DNA of 64,000 nucleotides, from positions 2,565,331 to 2,629,330 of the forward strand of contig NZ_FUZU01000001.1 of NCBI RefSeq assembly GCF_900167975.1. The letters are read 5' to 3'. The notes beneath the pieces are model-generated. The model worked only from the letters and a program-made list of their open reading frames with translations, was not told where the DNA came from and did no database searches. The position numbers were made by a program, and so were the translations under genes. Numbering within the stretch: the stretch's first letter is position 1; each line of letters starts with the position of its first letter. Of the stretch, positions 1 to 7,851 are shown in pieces. Source of the stretch: Ohtaekwangia koreensis (lineage in GTDB: Bacteria > Bacteroidota > Bacteroidia > Cytophagales > Cyclobacteriaceae).

Positions 1-1166
1 CATCTCCATCCATAACCGGTTTTTCACCTACTGAAGGAACGGAGGGAACAATTGTGACTATCAACGGGAAAAACTTCAGCACCGTTACAAGTGAAAACAT
101 TGTCAAGTTTAATGGCACAGAAGCAACCGTGACGGCCGCCACAGCTACTGCACTCACAGTAACAGTACCTATAGGAACAACTACAGGCAAAATAACCATA
201 CAAGTAGGCACGCAGACAGCGACCTCAACAAGTGATTTTGTTTACATACCACCCGTCCCTGTAGATGTATATGTAGCAGGTAAAGAATTCAATGGAACAA
301 AATATGTCGCGAAGTTTTGGAAGAATGGAACACCTACCAATCTTACGGATGGCACCAGAAACGCATTTGCTAATTCCGTTTTCGTTTCAGGTAACGATGT
401 GTATGTTGTCGGTAACGAATACTATGGTGCTGTGCAGGTGGCTAAGTATTGGAAGAATGAAACAGAGGTAAATCTTACTGACGGTACAAATGCAGCATAT
501 GCTGCATCTATTTTCGTGGCTGGTAGTGATGTATATGTAGCCGGCTATGAATACAAAGGAGCGAAGATGGTGGCTAAGTTTTGGAAGAACGGAACGGCAG
601 TAGATCTCACCGATGGTACATATGGCGCATCTGCTAATTCAATTTTCGTGACAGGTAATGACGTATATGTCGCAGGTTCCGAATCCAACGGTAGTCAATC
701 AGTAGCTAAATATTGGAAGAACGGAGTAGCTGTAAATCTGCCAGAGGGAATAGCCGCGAACTCTATTTTTGTGACTGGCAGCGATGTGTATGTGGTGGGA
801 GAAGTATACGATGGAACAAATTATTTAGCCAAATATTGGAAAAATGGAACACCTATAAATCTTCCGGATGGACTTAGTGCTAGTTCTGTTTTTGTAGCTG
901 ACAACAATGTATATATATCCGGCTATAAATACGATGGAAAAGCAACCGTAACTAAATACTGGAAGAATGGAGTTTCTGTAGACCTTTACAGTAGCTCATC
1001 CGGTGGTGGTGGAGGGGCTATCTTTGTGGTTGGTAGTGATGTGTATGTAGCCGGTTATGGACATGACGGGAATAACCAGGTCGCCAAATACTGGAAGAAT
1101 GGAACAGCTGTAGACCTTACCGATGGTTCTAACGGTGCATTTGCCGAAGGTATTTATGTGAAATGA
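1..1166 (+). CDS. TIG-domain, seven-repeat beta-propeller-like surface protein (5' end outside window)
   Basis: The reading frame is open from base 3 to the stop at 1164-1166, so the gene begins before the window; the internal GTG at 54 is not the true start, because the frame upstream matches the N-terminus of the paralogue at 3360. An IPT/TIG immunoglobulin-like domain comes first, then seven repeats of about 40 residues with the core VYVAGYEYNG...AKYWKNG...LTDG...SIFV. Seven such units suggest a seven-bladed propeller; this is inference from repeat number. Function unknown; the paralogue has a lipoprotein signal, so a cell-surface location is likely. The first 196 bases are identical to 3448-3643 in the second copy, after which the copies diverge, pointing to recent duplication or gene conversion. 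Confidence 0.85.
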   Translation, partial: SPSITGFSPTEGTEGTIVTINGKNFSTVTSENIVKFNGTEATVTAATATALTVTVPIGTTTGKITIQVGTQTATSTSDFVYIPPVPVDVYVAGKEFNGTKYVAKFWKNGTPTNLTDGTRNAFANSVFVSGNDVYVVGNEYYGAVQVAKYWKNETEVNLTDGTNAAYAASIFVAGSDVYVAGYEYKGAKMVAKFWKNGTAVDLTDGTYGASANSIFVTGNDVYVAGSESNGSQSVAKYWKNGVAVNLPEGIAANSIFVTGSDVYVVGEVYDGTNYLAKYWKNGTPINLPDGLSASSVFVADNNVYISGYKYDGKATVTKYWKNGVSVDLYSSSSGGGGGAIFVVGSDVYVAGYGHDGNNQVAKYWKNGTAVDLTDGSNGAFAEGIYVK

Positions 1167-1224
1167 GTTTTTTGTTTTTCAGAATGAGGTGATACTATCT
1201 GGATTTGTTGAAGATTCGTAAAAA

Positions 1225-1640
1225 CCTTGAGTCTCAATAAATCTTGACGGAAAAGGTTCGAACTACCGACCCTCCAGTCTACATTTAAGATTTAAAGCCT
1301 GAAGTCTTCATGACTTCGGGCTTTTTTGTTAGAAGATATCTGTTCGATTCTCTATCGCCCTCGAAATTCTCACAACGTCCTAATTGACCAATCAAAAATT
1401 TTGAACCATAATCCGTTATAACTATAAATCGATTTAAGTATAGTGCAGGCGAAGTTACTTGCAATGATGTAATAGATATACATATCGCGCAACGATGCTT
1501 TTGTGAAATATATTTTAGCACACAACCATCTTCGACCATGACACACGATCAATTGCATATCCTTTATTTAAGCGAGGTATACATTATAGATGGATAATTC
1601 GCCTTTAGAAAAGCTGGTTTTTTTAAACAAGTAGCAACTA
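1225..1640 (+). repeat. Dispersed downstream element, copy A
   Basis: This gene-free stretch matches 2475-2892 and 4672-4996 over most of its length. Shared landmarks are AAAAGGTTCGAA, GACCCTCCAGT, a hairpin with T-run at 1294-1328, CTATAAATCGATT, GCAGGCGAA and ATTATAGATGGATAATTCG. The hairpin would terminate the propeller gene. The conserved length beyond the terminator is unexplained; short reading frames inside are not conserved between copies. Confidence 0.8.
1294..1328 (+). terminator. Rho-independent terminator inside copy A
   Basis: Stem AAGCCTGAAGTC / GACTTCGGGCTT with a TTCAT loop followed by TTTTTT; one G-T pair. Equivalent hairpins sit at 2544-2578 and 4740-4775 in the other copies. 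Confidence 0.75.
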
Positions 1641-1893
1641 CTAAAGATATTAAAAGTCCACTTGAGAAATTAATAGTACAATTTTGAGATGCCTGAGATT
1701 TCGTGGATATTGGGTGGCTCAACTGAATTGGCCACTGGCATTGCAAAGTCATGACGGACAAAAGGAATATAAACGACATTCATATATATATCGCAATATA
1801 TGCTACATGCGGTTAGCCAATTGTTAGCGGTGTAAAACGACTAACAATCAAACATTGAGAAAAAAGTTTTTAAAACTAATAATTACAAACAGG

Positions 1894-2346
1894 ATGATCA
1901 TACGATTTCTTTTTTTAAGCCTTGTATTACTTCTGACAGGCAGCACTATTTTTGGACAGACTAAGCAAGACAGTCTAGAAATAAAACAAGCGGCTCTTGA
2001 TTACATTGAATCACAACACAAACCAAATCCTTTACAAATGGAACGTGCCTTGCATCCAAGAATGGTAAAGAGGACATTTTGGAAAGACAAAGCAACAGGC
2101 AAAGACTATGTTCGAGAGACAACTACTGAATCTATGGTCTTACTTGCCGAAAGCTATAATAAGAATGGTGATAAGTTTCCATCCTCGCCAAAGAAAGAGG
2201 TAAAAATGCTCGATGTTTCGGAGCGGACAGCGTCTGTAAAATTAATTGCTGACGAATGGATTGACTATATGCACATTGTCAAACTAAATGGAACTTGGAA
2301 AATTGTAAATGTGCTTTGGCAGTTTAATGACACCAAACAACACTAA
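1894..2346 (+). CDS. Putative lumazine-binding / NTF2-fold exported protein
   Basis: About 150 residues: a clear signal peptide (MIIRFLFLSLVLLLTGSTIFGQ) followed by one alpha+beta cone domain with the pattern ALDYIES...MERALHPRM...VLLAESYNKNG...VKMLDVSERTASVKLIADEWIDYMHIVKLNGTWKIVNVLW cut into parts, typical of the Bacteroidota 'putative lumazine-binding' family (Pfam Lumazine_bd_2). The family's role is not established. The frame is open from a TTG at 1855 but the ATG at 1894 begins exactly at the signal peptide and is preferred. It sits between repeat copies A and B and is unrelated to the propeller genes on either side, so it may be an insertion into that array. Confidence 0.8.
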   Translation: MIIRFLFLSLVLLLTGSTIFGQTKQDSLEIKQAALDYIESQHKPNPLQMERALHPRMVKRTFWKDKATGKDYVRETTTESMVLLAESYNKNGDKFPSSPKKEVKMLDVSERTASVKLIADEWIDYMHIVKLNGTWKIVNVLWQFNDTKQH

Positions 2347-2474
2347 ACAATCTAAAAGGTGGACTATACCATGTGGAAGTTAAAATTTGTCTTTTGTCTT
2401 AATAAATTCTCTTAAAAACATGATATGTTCACTTGACAAAGCTGAAGCTTGGCAGCGAGTTTTAGTCTCTAAAA

Positions 2475-2892
2475 AACTTGATTTTCAGTAAATCCTGAAG
2501 GAAAAGGTTCGAAATACCGACCCTCCAGTTTACATAACATCAAAAAGCCTGAAATCTTTACGGTTTCAGGCTTTTTTTGGTTCGAAGTAATCCTGTTCGG
2601 TTCATTGGATGCTCGAAATTCTTACAAAATCAAGGTTTCCTAATTTGACTAATCAAGCGTGTTCGAACCTCTCAATCTGTCATAACTATAAATCGATTCG
2701 AGTATAGGGCAGGCGAATATTTACTTGCAAATAAGTATTCGTAGTATGCTAAATATATTTCACAAACAACCTCATTACGCTATATATGTATAGTCGTCTA
2801 TTGCATATCCTTGATTTAAACGAGGTATAAATTATAGATGGATAATTCGTCTTTGGAAGAACTGTTTTGTTTAAACAAAATAGCAAATTGAG
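2475..2892 (+). repeat. Dispersed downstream element, copy B
   Basis: Second copy of the element, more diverged than A and C but collinear: AAAAGGTTCGAA, GACCCTCCAGT, hairpin 2544-2578, CTATAAATCGATTCGAGTATAG, GCAGGCGAA, ATTATAGATGGATAATTCG. It follows the lumazine-binding-like gene rather than a propeller gene. Confidence 0.75.
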
Positions 2893-2930
2893 TGGCCCAT
2901 TTTGATGAGAACATGGTACACTTTAAATGC

Positions 2931-2965
2931 GTAAATCTTACTGACGGAACAAGTATAGCAACTCT
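2931..2965 (+). pseudogene. Remnant of a third propeller-repeat gene
   Basis: GTAAATCTTACTGACGGAAC and the bases that follow encode VNLTDGTSIAT, matching the blade motif VNLTDGTNAAY of the neighbouring genes, at nucleotide level too (compare 470-505). Only about one third of a single repeat remains, so this is a scar of a deleted paralogue lying just after repeat copy B. Confidence 0.6.
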
Positions 2966-3359
2966 TTTACTTGAGTGTCAAGAGTGCTCTAACTTTCACC
3001 TGCAATAACGATAAATTGACTTGTAATAGGTGTCTTGATTTATGATTGGCACCTAGCAATTCTTATTGTGGGATATATTCTTTGTAGAGTAATTCTTTTT
3101 AGAAAGCTGTTTACTATGAAGCAAATGCCAGGTTCGTTTAGAATTATACGCGGAGGTTTTGTTAAGTACTGTATTTAAGTACAGCAAGTGAGATGTTAAT
3201 TTGATACAATATTTAGTAGTGTTTTATTTAATATTTGTATATCCTATAAATTAGGTATATATAAATGCTGATGAGCAGTGTGTATATAGGTAATTTTACC
3301 ATACATTTGGGGTTCCGAAAACCTATTTTTCACCCTTGAACCCTTAAATATAAAACTAA
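2966..3359. other. Gene-free AT-rich stretch upstream of propeller gene 2
   Basis: No credible gene. It holds an imperfect dyad CTGTATTTAAGTACAG near 3169-3184 and a -7-like element TACATTTG at 3302-3309, about 50 bases before the start of the next gene, a plausible Bacteroidota promoter without an obvious -33 element. Confidence 0.4.
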
Positions 3360-4601
3360 ATGAAATTTATTGTGTGCGCTAAGTCCGTATTGCTATTGGC
3401 AGTTTTACTCGTATTTAATTCATGTAACGATGATGATTCCTCAACAGCATCTCCATCCATAACCGGTTTTTCACCTACTGAAGGAACGGAGGGAACAATT
3501 GTGACTATCAACGGGAAAAACTTCAGCACCGTTACAAGTGAAAACATTGTCAAGTTTAATGGCACAGAAGCAACCGTGACGGCCGCCACAGCTACTGCAC
3601 TCACAGTAACAGTACCTATAGGAACAACTACAGGCAAAATAACTATACAACTAGGCACGCAGACAATAACTTCATTAAATGACTTTGTTTACATACCGTC
3701 TGTGTACGTGGCAGGGCAGGAATACAACGGAACAAATGGTGTAGCTAAGTACTGGAAAAATGGAATACCAACGAGCCTTACCGATGAAACTAAAGAATCA
3801 ACTGCTACTTCTATTTTTGTAGCAGGCAGTGATATATATGTGGCCGGCAATGAATCTAACGGCAGTAAAACAATAGCCAAATACTGGAAGAACGGAGCAG
3901 TCGTAAATCTTACCGATGGCTCAAATGCAGCGTATGTCGAATCTATTTTCGTTGCTGGTAATGACGTGTATGTTGCAGGTTACGAATCTAACGGAAGCAG
4001 GTCAGTAGCTAAATATTGGAAGAACGGAGCAGCAGTTGAGCTTACCGATGGCACACAGAATGCAAAAGCTACTTCAATTTTCGTTGCTGGCAATGATGTG
4101 TATGTCGCTGGCAGAGAATCGAACGGCACTAATGCAGCAGCCAAGTATTGGAAGAATGGAATGGGTGTAAATCTATCCGATGGGTTGGTTGCTAACTCTA
4201 TTTTTGTGGCCGGTAGTGATGTGTATGTGGCCGGCTATGAATACAATGAAACAGATTATTTAGCCAAGTACTGGAAAAATGGAACAGCCAGATACCTTAA
4301 CGATGCATATAGTGCTACTTCTATTTTTGTAGCTGGTAGCGATGTATATGTGGCCGGCTACCAACACAAGGGAAGCGTAACCACATGCAAGTACTGGAAG
4401 AACGAAGTTTCTGTAAACATCTACAGCAGCTCAAGTGGTGGAGGGCTAAGTTCCATTTTCGTGATAGGTAGTGATGTGTATGTTGCGGGTTCCGAATTGG
4501 CTGGTGACTATTACGCAGCCAAATACTGGAAGAACGGAAACGCTGTAAGCCTTACCGATGGTACTAGCCATGCCGGTGCCACTGCCATTTATGTGAAATG
4601 A
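3360..4601 (+). CDS. TIG-domain, seven-repeat beta-propeller-like lipoprotein
   Basis: 413 residues. Residues 1-22 form a lipoprotein signal ending FNSC, followed by NDDDSS; an acidic run directly after the lipidated Cys resembles the Bacteroidota surface-export signal, so display on the outside of the outer membrane is inferred. Residues ~31-110 are an IPT/TIG domain (SITGFSPTEGTEGTIVTINGK). From ~117 to the end there are seven repeats of 38-43 residues, each with VYVAG, AKYWKNG and usually LTDG, ending in SIFVAGSD. Repeats 4-6 are shorter or variant (IYSSSSGGG in the sixth) in the same way in both paralogues. No catalytic motif is seen; a binding or adhesion role is a guess. The start is the only ATG before the signal peptide. 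Confidence 0.9.
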   Translation: MKFIVCAKSVLLLAVLLVFNSCNDDDSSTASPSITGFSPTEGTEGTIVTINGKNFSTVTSENIVKFNGTEATVTAATATALTVTVPIGTTTGKITIQLGTQTITSLNDFVYIPSVYVAGQEYNGTNGVAKYWKNGIPTSLTDETKESTATSIFVAGSDIYVAGNESNGSKTIAKYWKNGAVVNLTDGSNAAYVESIFVAGNDVYVAGYESNGSRSVAKYWKNGAAVELTDGTQNAKATSIFVAGNDVYVAGRESNGTNAAAKYWKNGMGVNLSDGLVANSIFVAGSDVYVAGYEYNETDYLAKYWKNGTARYLNDAYSATSIFVAGSDVYVAGYQHKGSVTTCKYWKNEVSVNIYSSSSGGGLSSIFVIGSDVYVAGSELAGDYYAAKYWKNGNAVSLTDGTSHAGATAIYVK

Positions 4602-4671
4602 TTTTTTTTATCTTTTATAACGCAGTGGCATCATATTTATACCTGGACTTGGTTGTGTATCTTAAAAAGAA

Positions 4672-4996
4672 CCTAATTCTTAGTAAATCCTGAATGAAAA
4701 GGTTCGAAATAGTGACCCTCCAGTCTACATTTAAGATTTAAAGCCTGAAGTCTTCATGACTTCGGGCTTTTTTTGTTAGAAGATATCTGTTCGATTCTCT
4801 ATCCCCTCGAAATTCTCACAACGTCTTAATTGACCAATCAAAGGTTTTGGAACCATTAATCTGTTATAGCTATAAATCGATTTAAGTATAGCACAGGCGA
4901 ATGTTTACTTGCAATGATGTAATAGATATACATATAGTGCAACAATACTTGTTTGTGAAATATATTTTAGCCGACACCATCTTCGACAATGACATA
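4672..4996 (+). repeat. Dispersed downstream element, copy C
   Basis: Third copy, closest to A (the segment 4720-4920 is nearly identical to 1273-1475). It carries the terminator hairpin at 4740-4775 for the propeller gene and stops near 4996, short of the GGATAATTCG end seen in A and B, where an unrelated decayed gene begins. Confidence 0.8.
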
Positions 4997-4998
4997 CT

Positions 4999-5203
4999 TC
5001 AATGAGGGTATATTTCGATATATCCGCCCCACAACCAACCTTCTTTGCCCTTGAAATCAACTTTATACCAATTTGCTGTACGTCCAGAAATTGTCTCGCT
5101 ACCGCCATTTTTGTCTATGATACCGACTATCTCGTTGTGAGGAATTGTTAGCAAAACTCTTGCACTTGAACTTGGTTGGTCTCTTGCTATTTGAGAGGTG
5201 ACT
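4999..5203 (-). pseudogene. C-terminal fragment of an SH3b-domain protein
   Basis: Read on the minus strand, the frame ending with the TGA at 4999-5001 encodes SSSARVLLTIPHNEIVG, then TANWYKVDFKGKEGWLWGGY, the classic end of a bacterial SH3 domain (NWYKV...GWLWGGYI). The frame is closed upstream by a stop near 5205 and has no start codon or signal, so only the last domain of a larger protein remains. It abuts the truncated end of repeat copy C, suggesting that a rearrangement removed the rest. Confidence 0.6.
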
Positions 5204-5360
5204 AAACCATCCTAAATTTTAATGTGAGAAGTACCTTGCCAAGCATGCAAAGTGGTTCCAAACTAATTATATATATAATCAAACCTTATTGTGCCAGCAA
5301 CGTTTTCTTAGATAACGATTGTCAGTATACCTCAGGTGTCCGGTTAGTATATATATAGTG

Positions 5361-6536
5361 TTAGTTCGCAGTCTTGATCTTGAAAATACGCTCTGCATTT
5401 CCATGAGCAATTTTAGCGCGCTCCGTTTCGGAGAGTTGGGCTGATTCAATAAACGCGACAGCCGGTGCCGTAGGCTGGAAAGGATAATCAATTGCCCACA
5501 TAATACGATCGATCCCTATCTTATCAATGCAGAAGCGAAGAGCGAGCGGGTCTTCAACACCACTTGTTGTAATGGTAATGTTGCGTTGAAAATATTCACT
5601 TGGCTTAAGGGCATTCTTACGGCCCGCACGTGCGCCTGGTGCGCCCATGAAGTCGAGTCGCCATAACCAGAAGGGCAATGCCTCACCCATATGTCCAATA
5701 ATAATTTGAAGCTTAGGAAACTTATCTAAGACGCCACTGAATATCAGACGAAGTATATGTGTACTTGTCTCAAGACCATAGCCCCAAACGGCTCCTTCTA
5801 AACGATAGTCACGAAAAGGAGCGGCCATGCCATCGGAGGGAGCACGTGGATGAATGTACAACGGTGCGCCTAGTGCTTCAGCGGCTTCCAGGATTGGCCA
5901 AAATCGCGGTTCATCAAGATAGGAGTTTTCAGTATGAGAGTTGACAATAAAACCATTTAGCTTTAGTTCATTGATTGCCCGTTGCATTTCTTTTGCAGCA
6001 ACGACTGGATCTTGAGGTGCAAAACTAGCGAGACCCGCGAATCGTTTTGGATTGCGGCGAATGGCTTCCGCTAAACGGTCATTTGAAAGACTGGCCAATT
6101 GTGCAGCTCTACTACGTTCAAAAATTTGTATGCCTGGCATTGCCAGTGAAAGAACTTGCATATCGACACTATTTGTATCCATGTCAGCTAACCGTATCTC
6201 ATTCAAATCAAGAAGCTTTGGCAAGAGGCTTAAGGCAACACGGTCCCGGTCGGCAGCATTCACTTGCGCTGAGGGTGGAGGTGTTGTAGTGCGGGGAGCA
6301 TCATAGATTTGTTTCAAAAGAAGTAAATCCAGGTTTGTGCCGCCTTGCTTCACAACATCAGATATAGCTTCAGCTATTTCAGGAATATTGAACGCTTCTT
6401 CGGTGGCAATTTTACGCAATTGTTGTTTAGGCAACTTATCCGATGATGAAGCTTCATCTTTTGCTTCAACAGAAAGAGGCAGCGCTGTCGCCGCTACCAA
6501 TGAGGAAATATTTCTTAGGGCAGTCCTTCGGTCCAT
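5361..6536 (-). CDS. Tat-exported amidohydrolase of the LigW / dihydroxybenzoate decarboxylase family
   Basis: A TIM-barrel Amidohydro_2 protein of about 391 residues. The start used here (MDRRTALRN) opens a twin-arginine signal; the frame extends seven codons further upstream. The motif KIATEEAFNIPE near residue 50 corresponds to the first metal-ligand strand, with Ala at the place of the second ligand as in 2,3-dihydroxybenzoate decarboxylases (EEAF). Other landmarks are the YIHPRAPSDG His loop, IIGHMGE, and the Asp of WAIDYPFQP late in the barrel. Known relatives decarboxylate aromatic acids in the cytoplasm; the Tat signal here is unusual. Substrate unknown. Stands alone, with a terminator beyond its 5' side and a distinct regulator gene further on. 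Confidence 0.75.
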   Translation of the reverse strand: MDRRTALRNISSLVAATALPLSVEAKDEASSSDKLPKQQLRKIATEEAFNIPEIAEAISDVVKQGGTNLDLLLLKQIYDAPRTTTPPPSAQVNAADRDRVALSLLPKLLDLNEIRLADMDTNSVDMQVLSLAMPGIQIFERSRAAQLASLSNDRLAEAIRRNPKRFAGLASFAPQDPVVAAKEMQRAINELKLNGFIVNSHTENSYLDEPRFWPILEAAEALGAPLYIHPRAPSDGMAAPFRDYRLEGAVWGYGLETSTHILRLIFSGVLDKFPKLQIIIGHMGEALPFWLWRLDFMGAPGARAGRKNALKPSEYFQRNITITTSGVEDPLALRFCIDKIGIDRIMWAIDYPFQPTAPAVAFIESAQLSETERAKIAHGNAERIFKIKTAN

Positions 6537-6868
6537 ATTTGAGATAGTCTGACGCATAGCGATAATACATTTGGAGGTGTAGTGATAACTTCATTATTAC
6601 AGACAAATCAAATGCTTTATAGGTTGTAGGTCAATAACCCTTTTGTGTAATAAGGCGGTAAGAAATTGATCACACAGTTAAAGCACGAATAAGTAATACA
6701 GATTGATAAGATACTGTCAGTTTGCGCAAATTAAAAGCCTGAAGCCATAAAGACTTCAGGCTTTGTTTCAGTTATGGTATATATATATATTCTTAAATTG
6801 GTTTTTAACCCGTAGCAGACTGGCCCCTATATTTATTTAACTGCTGGTGATGCCGAATGGTGATTGGT
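6537..6868. other. Intergenic region between amidohydrolase and HxlR gene
   Basis: About 330 bases without a gene. Contains the hairpin at 6733-6768 and presumably the promoter of the leftward amidohydrolase; no consensus promoter stands out. Confidence 0.4.
6733..6768. terminator. Terminator-like hairpin
   Basis: Perfect 11-bp stem AAAGCCTGAAG / CTTCAGGCTTT with a 9-base loop; T-rich on both sides. Its stem sequence resembles the terminators in the repeat copies at 1294, 2544 and 4740. It would end transcription from the HxlR gene at 6869-7201. Confidence 0.65.
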
Positions 6869-7201
6869 TTATACTGAGTTTTCTAATCCAAAAGAAGCTA
6901 ATTCATCAGCAATAGGCAGTGTCTTCAATCCCATTTTTGTTAACCGGTATTCTACTCGTGGAGGAATTTCATGGTAGGATTTTTTGGAAACAAGTTTGTT
7001 TTCGACCAGGGAATTCAGTTCCTGGATTAAAACTTTTTCACTGATGCCAGGGATGGCTCTTTTTAACTCACCATATCGCATCACGCGATCATTGATCTGG
7101 AATAAGATGAGCAAGGTCCATTTACCTCCCAGTAATCCAAGCGCCCTTCTTACAGGACAATTCTCATCCGATGCCTTGATTTCTTTCTGATTCTTTTTCA
7201 T
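6869..7201 (-). CDS. HxlR-family winged-helix transcriptional regulator
   Basis: 110 residues with the family hallmark CPVRRALGLLGGKWTLLIL followed by the winged-helix segment RYGELKRAIPGISEKVLIQEL and the wing YHEIPPRVEYRLTKMG. HxlR proteins are small dimeric MarR-like repressors or activators, often sensing reactive electrophiles through the N-terminal Cys (Cys15 here). Divergent from the NTF2-like gene at 7307, with three direct GGTANGTA boxes in the shared upstream region; regulation of that gene and of itself is inferred. Confidence 0.92.
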   Translation of the reverse strand: MKKNQKEIKASDENCPVRRALGLLGGKWTLLILFQINDRVMRYGELKRAIPGISEKVLIQELNSLVENKLVSKKSYHEIPPRVEYRLTKMGLKTLPIADELASFGLENSV

Positions 7202-7226
7202 TGATTAATAATAATTCTGACCATTG

Positions 7227-7271
7227 GGTAAGTACCCTACCAGCAGGTATGTACTTGTACAAAGGTATGTA
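7227..7271. promoter_or_regulatory. Candidate HxlR operator array in divergent promoter
   Basis: Three direct boxes GGTAAGTA (7227-7234), GGTATGTA (7246-7253) and GGTATGTA (7264-7271) are spaced 19 and 18 bases apart, and a perfect dyad TGTACTTGTACA lies at 7250-7261. They sit midway between the divergent HxlR gene and the NTF2-like gene, exactly where an HxlR dimer would act. Confidence 0.6.
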
Positions 7272-7306
7272 TAAGAGTAATCTTGCATACGGAAATTATA
7301 AAGAAT

Positions 7307-7696
7307 ATGACAGCGAAAGAAGTAATCACAGCGTTTTCAGACGCGCTTGGAAAAGGAGACATTCCGAAAGCCTTTTCTTTTTTTAGTTTGGAAGCGAAGT
7401 GGCACCAACCTGGTAACAATAAGTTTTCCGATACTAAGAACAAACCGGAACAAATTGGTGAAATGCTTTCAAAGATGATGGAATATACCAAAGGCACTTT
7501 GGTCATTCAGCCCAATGGAGCCATGATGGTAAACGCTAATTTGGTGTCTGCACCTGTTCGTTTCAGTGCCCTATGCGAAGGCAAAAGTTTAGATATGACG
7601 GGTATAGACCTATATGGAGTAAAGGACGGAAAAATTATCAACGTGTGGCTTTTTTCAGAAGATCAGAACCAAGAAGATGATTTTTGGGGAGTCTGA
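7307..7696 (+). CDS. SnoaL/NTF2-like ketosteroid-isomerase-fold protein
   Basis: About 129 residues from the ATG at 7307 (MTAKEVITAFSDALGKGD); the frame continues upstream to a TTG at 7283 that is less likely. The pattern of an N-terminal helix pair, WHQPGNNKFSDTKN, and a C-terminal sheet GIDLYGVKDGKIINVWLFSEDQNQ marks a SnoaL-like cone fold. Such proteins bind small hydrophobic molecules or catalyse isomerisation or hydrolysis; no assignment beyond the fold is possible. Divergent from and likely controlled by the HxlR gene at 6869-7201. Confidence 0.8.
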   Translation: MTAKEVITAFSDALGKGDIPKAFSFFSLEAKWHQPGNNKFSDTKNKPEQIGEMLSKMMEYTKGTLVIQPNGAMMVNANLVSAPVRFSALCEGKSLDMTGIDLYGVKDGKIINVWLFSEDQNQEDDFWGV

Positions 7697-7779
7697 TTAT
7701 ATAGGTATATGCGCAGCAGCACAAAGGTTAAATTCGAATTTAGCTGCAGGTCTTCTACAGAAAGTTAATTTTTAATAAT

Positions 7780-7822
7780 AAAGCTATAGCAACTTCGGGT
7801 TCCTCTTTGTTGCTATAGCTTT
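7780..7822. terminator. Bidirectional terminator
   Basis: Perfect 14-bp stem AAAGCTATAGCAAC / GTTGCTATAGCTTT between two convergent genes, with A-rich and T-rich flanks usable from either side. Confidence 0.8.
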
Positions 7823-7851
7823 ATACTCACCGGAAAGTAAGTATACATTTA

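Noticed and set aside
1240-1285. GGTTCGAA followed by CCCTCCA, resembling a tRNA 3' end
   Set aside because: The bases around the supposed T-loop do not form a T-stem, and no acceptor partner exists upstream, so it is not a tRNA or a tRNA fragment.
1285-1779. Several minus-strand reading frames of 60-85 codons in and after element A
   Set aside because: The frames are not kept between copies A, B and C, contain no recognisable domain and lie in AT-rich repeat sequence.
3356-3658. Minus-strand frame overlapping the start of propeller gene 2
   Set aside because: Shadow of the low-complexity Thr/Val-rich TIG domain on the other strand.
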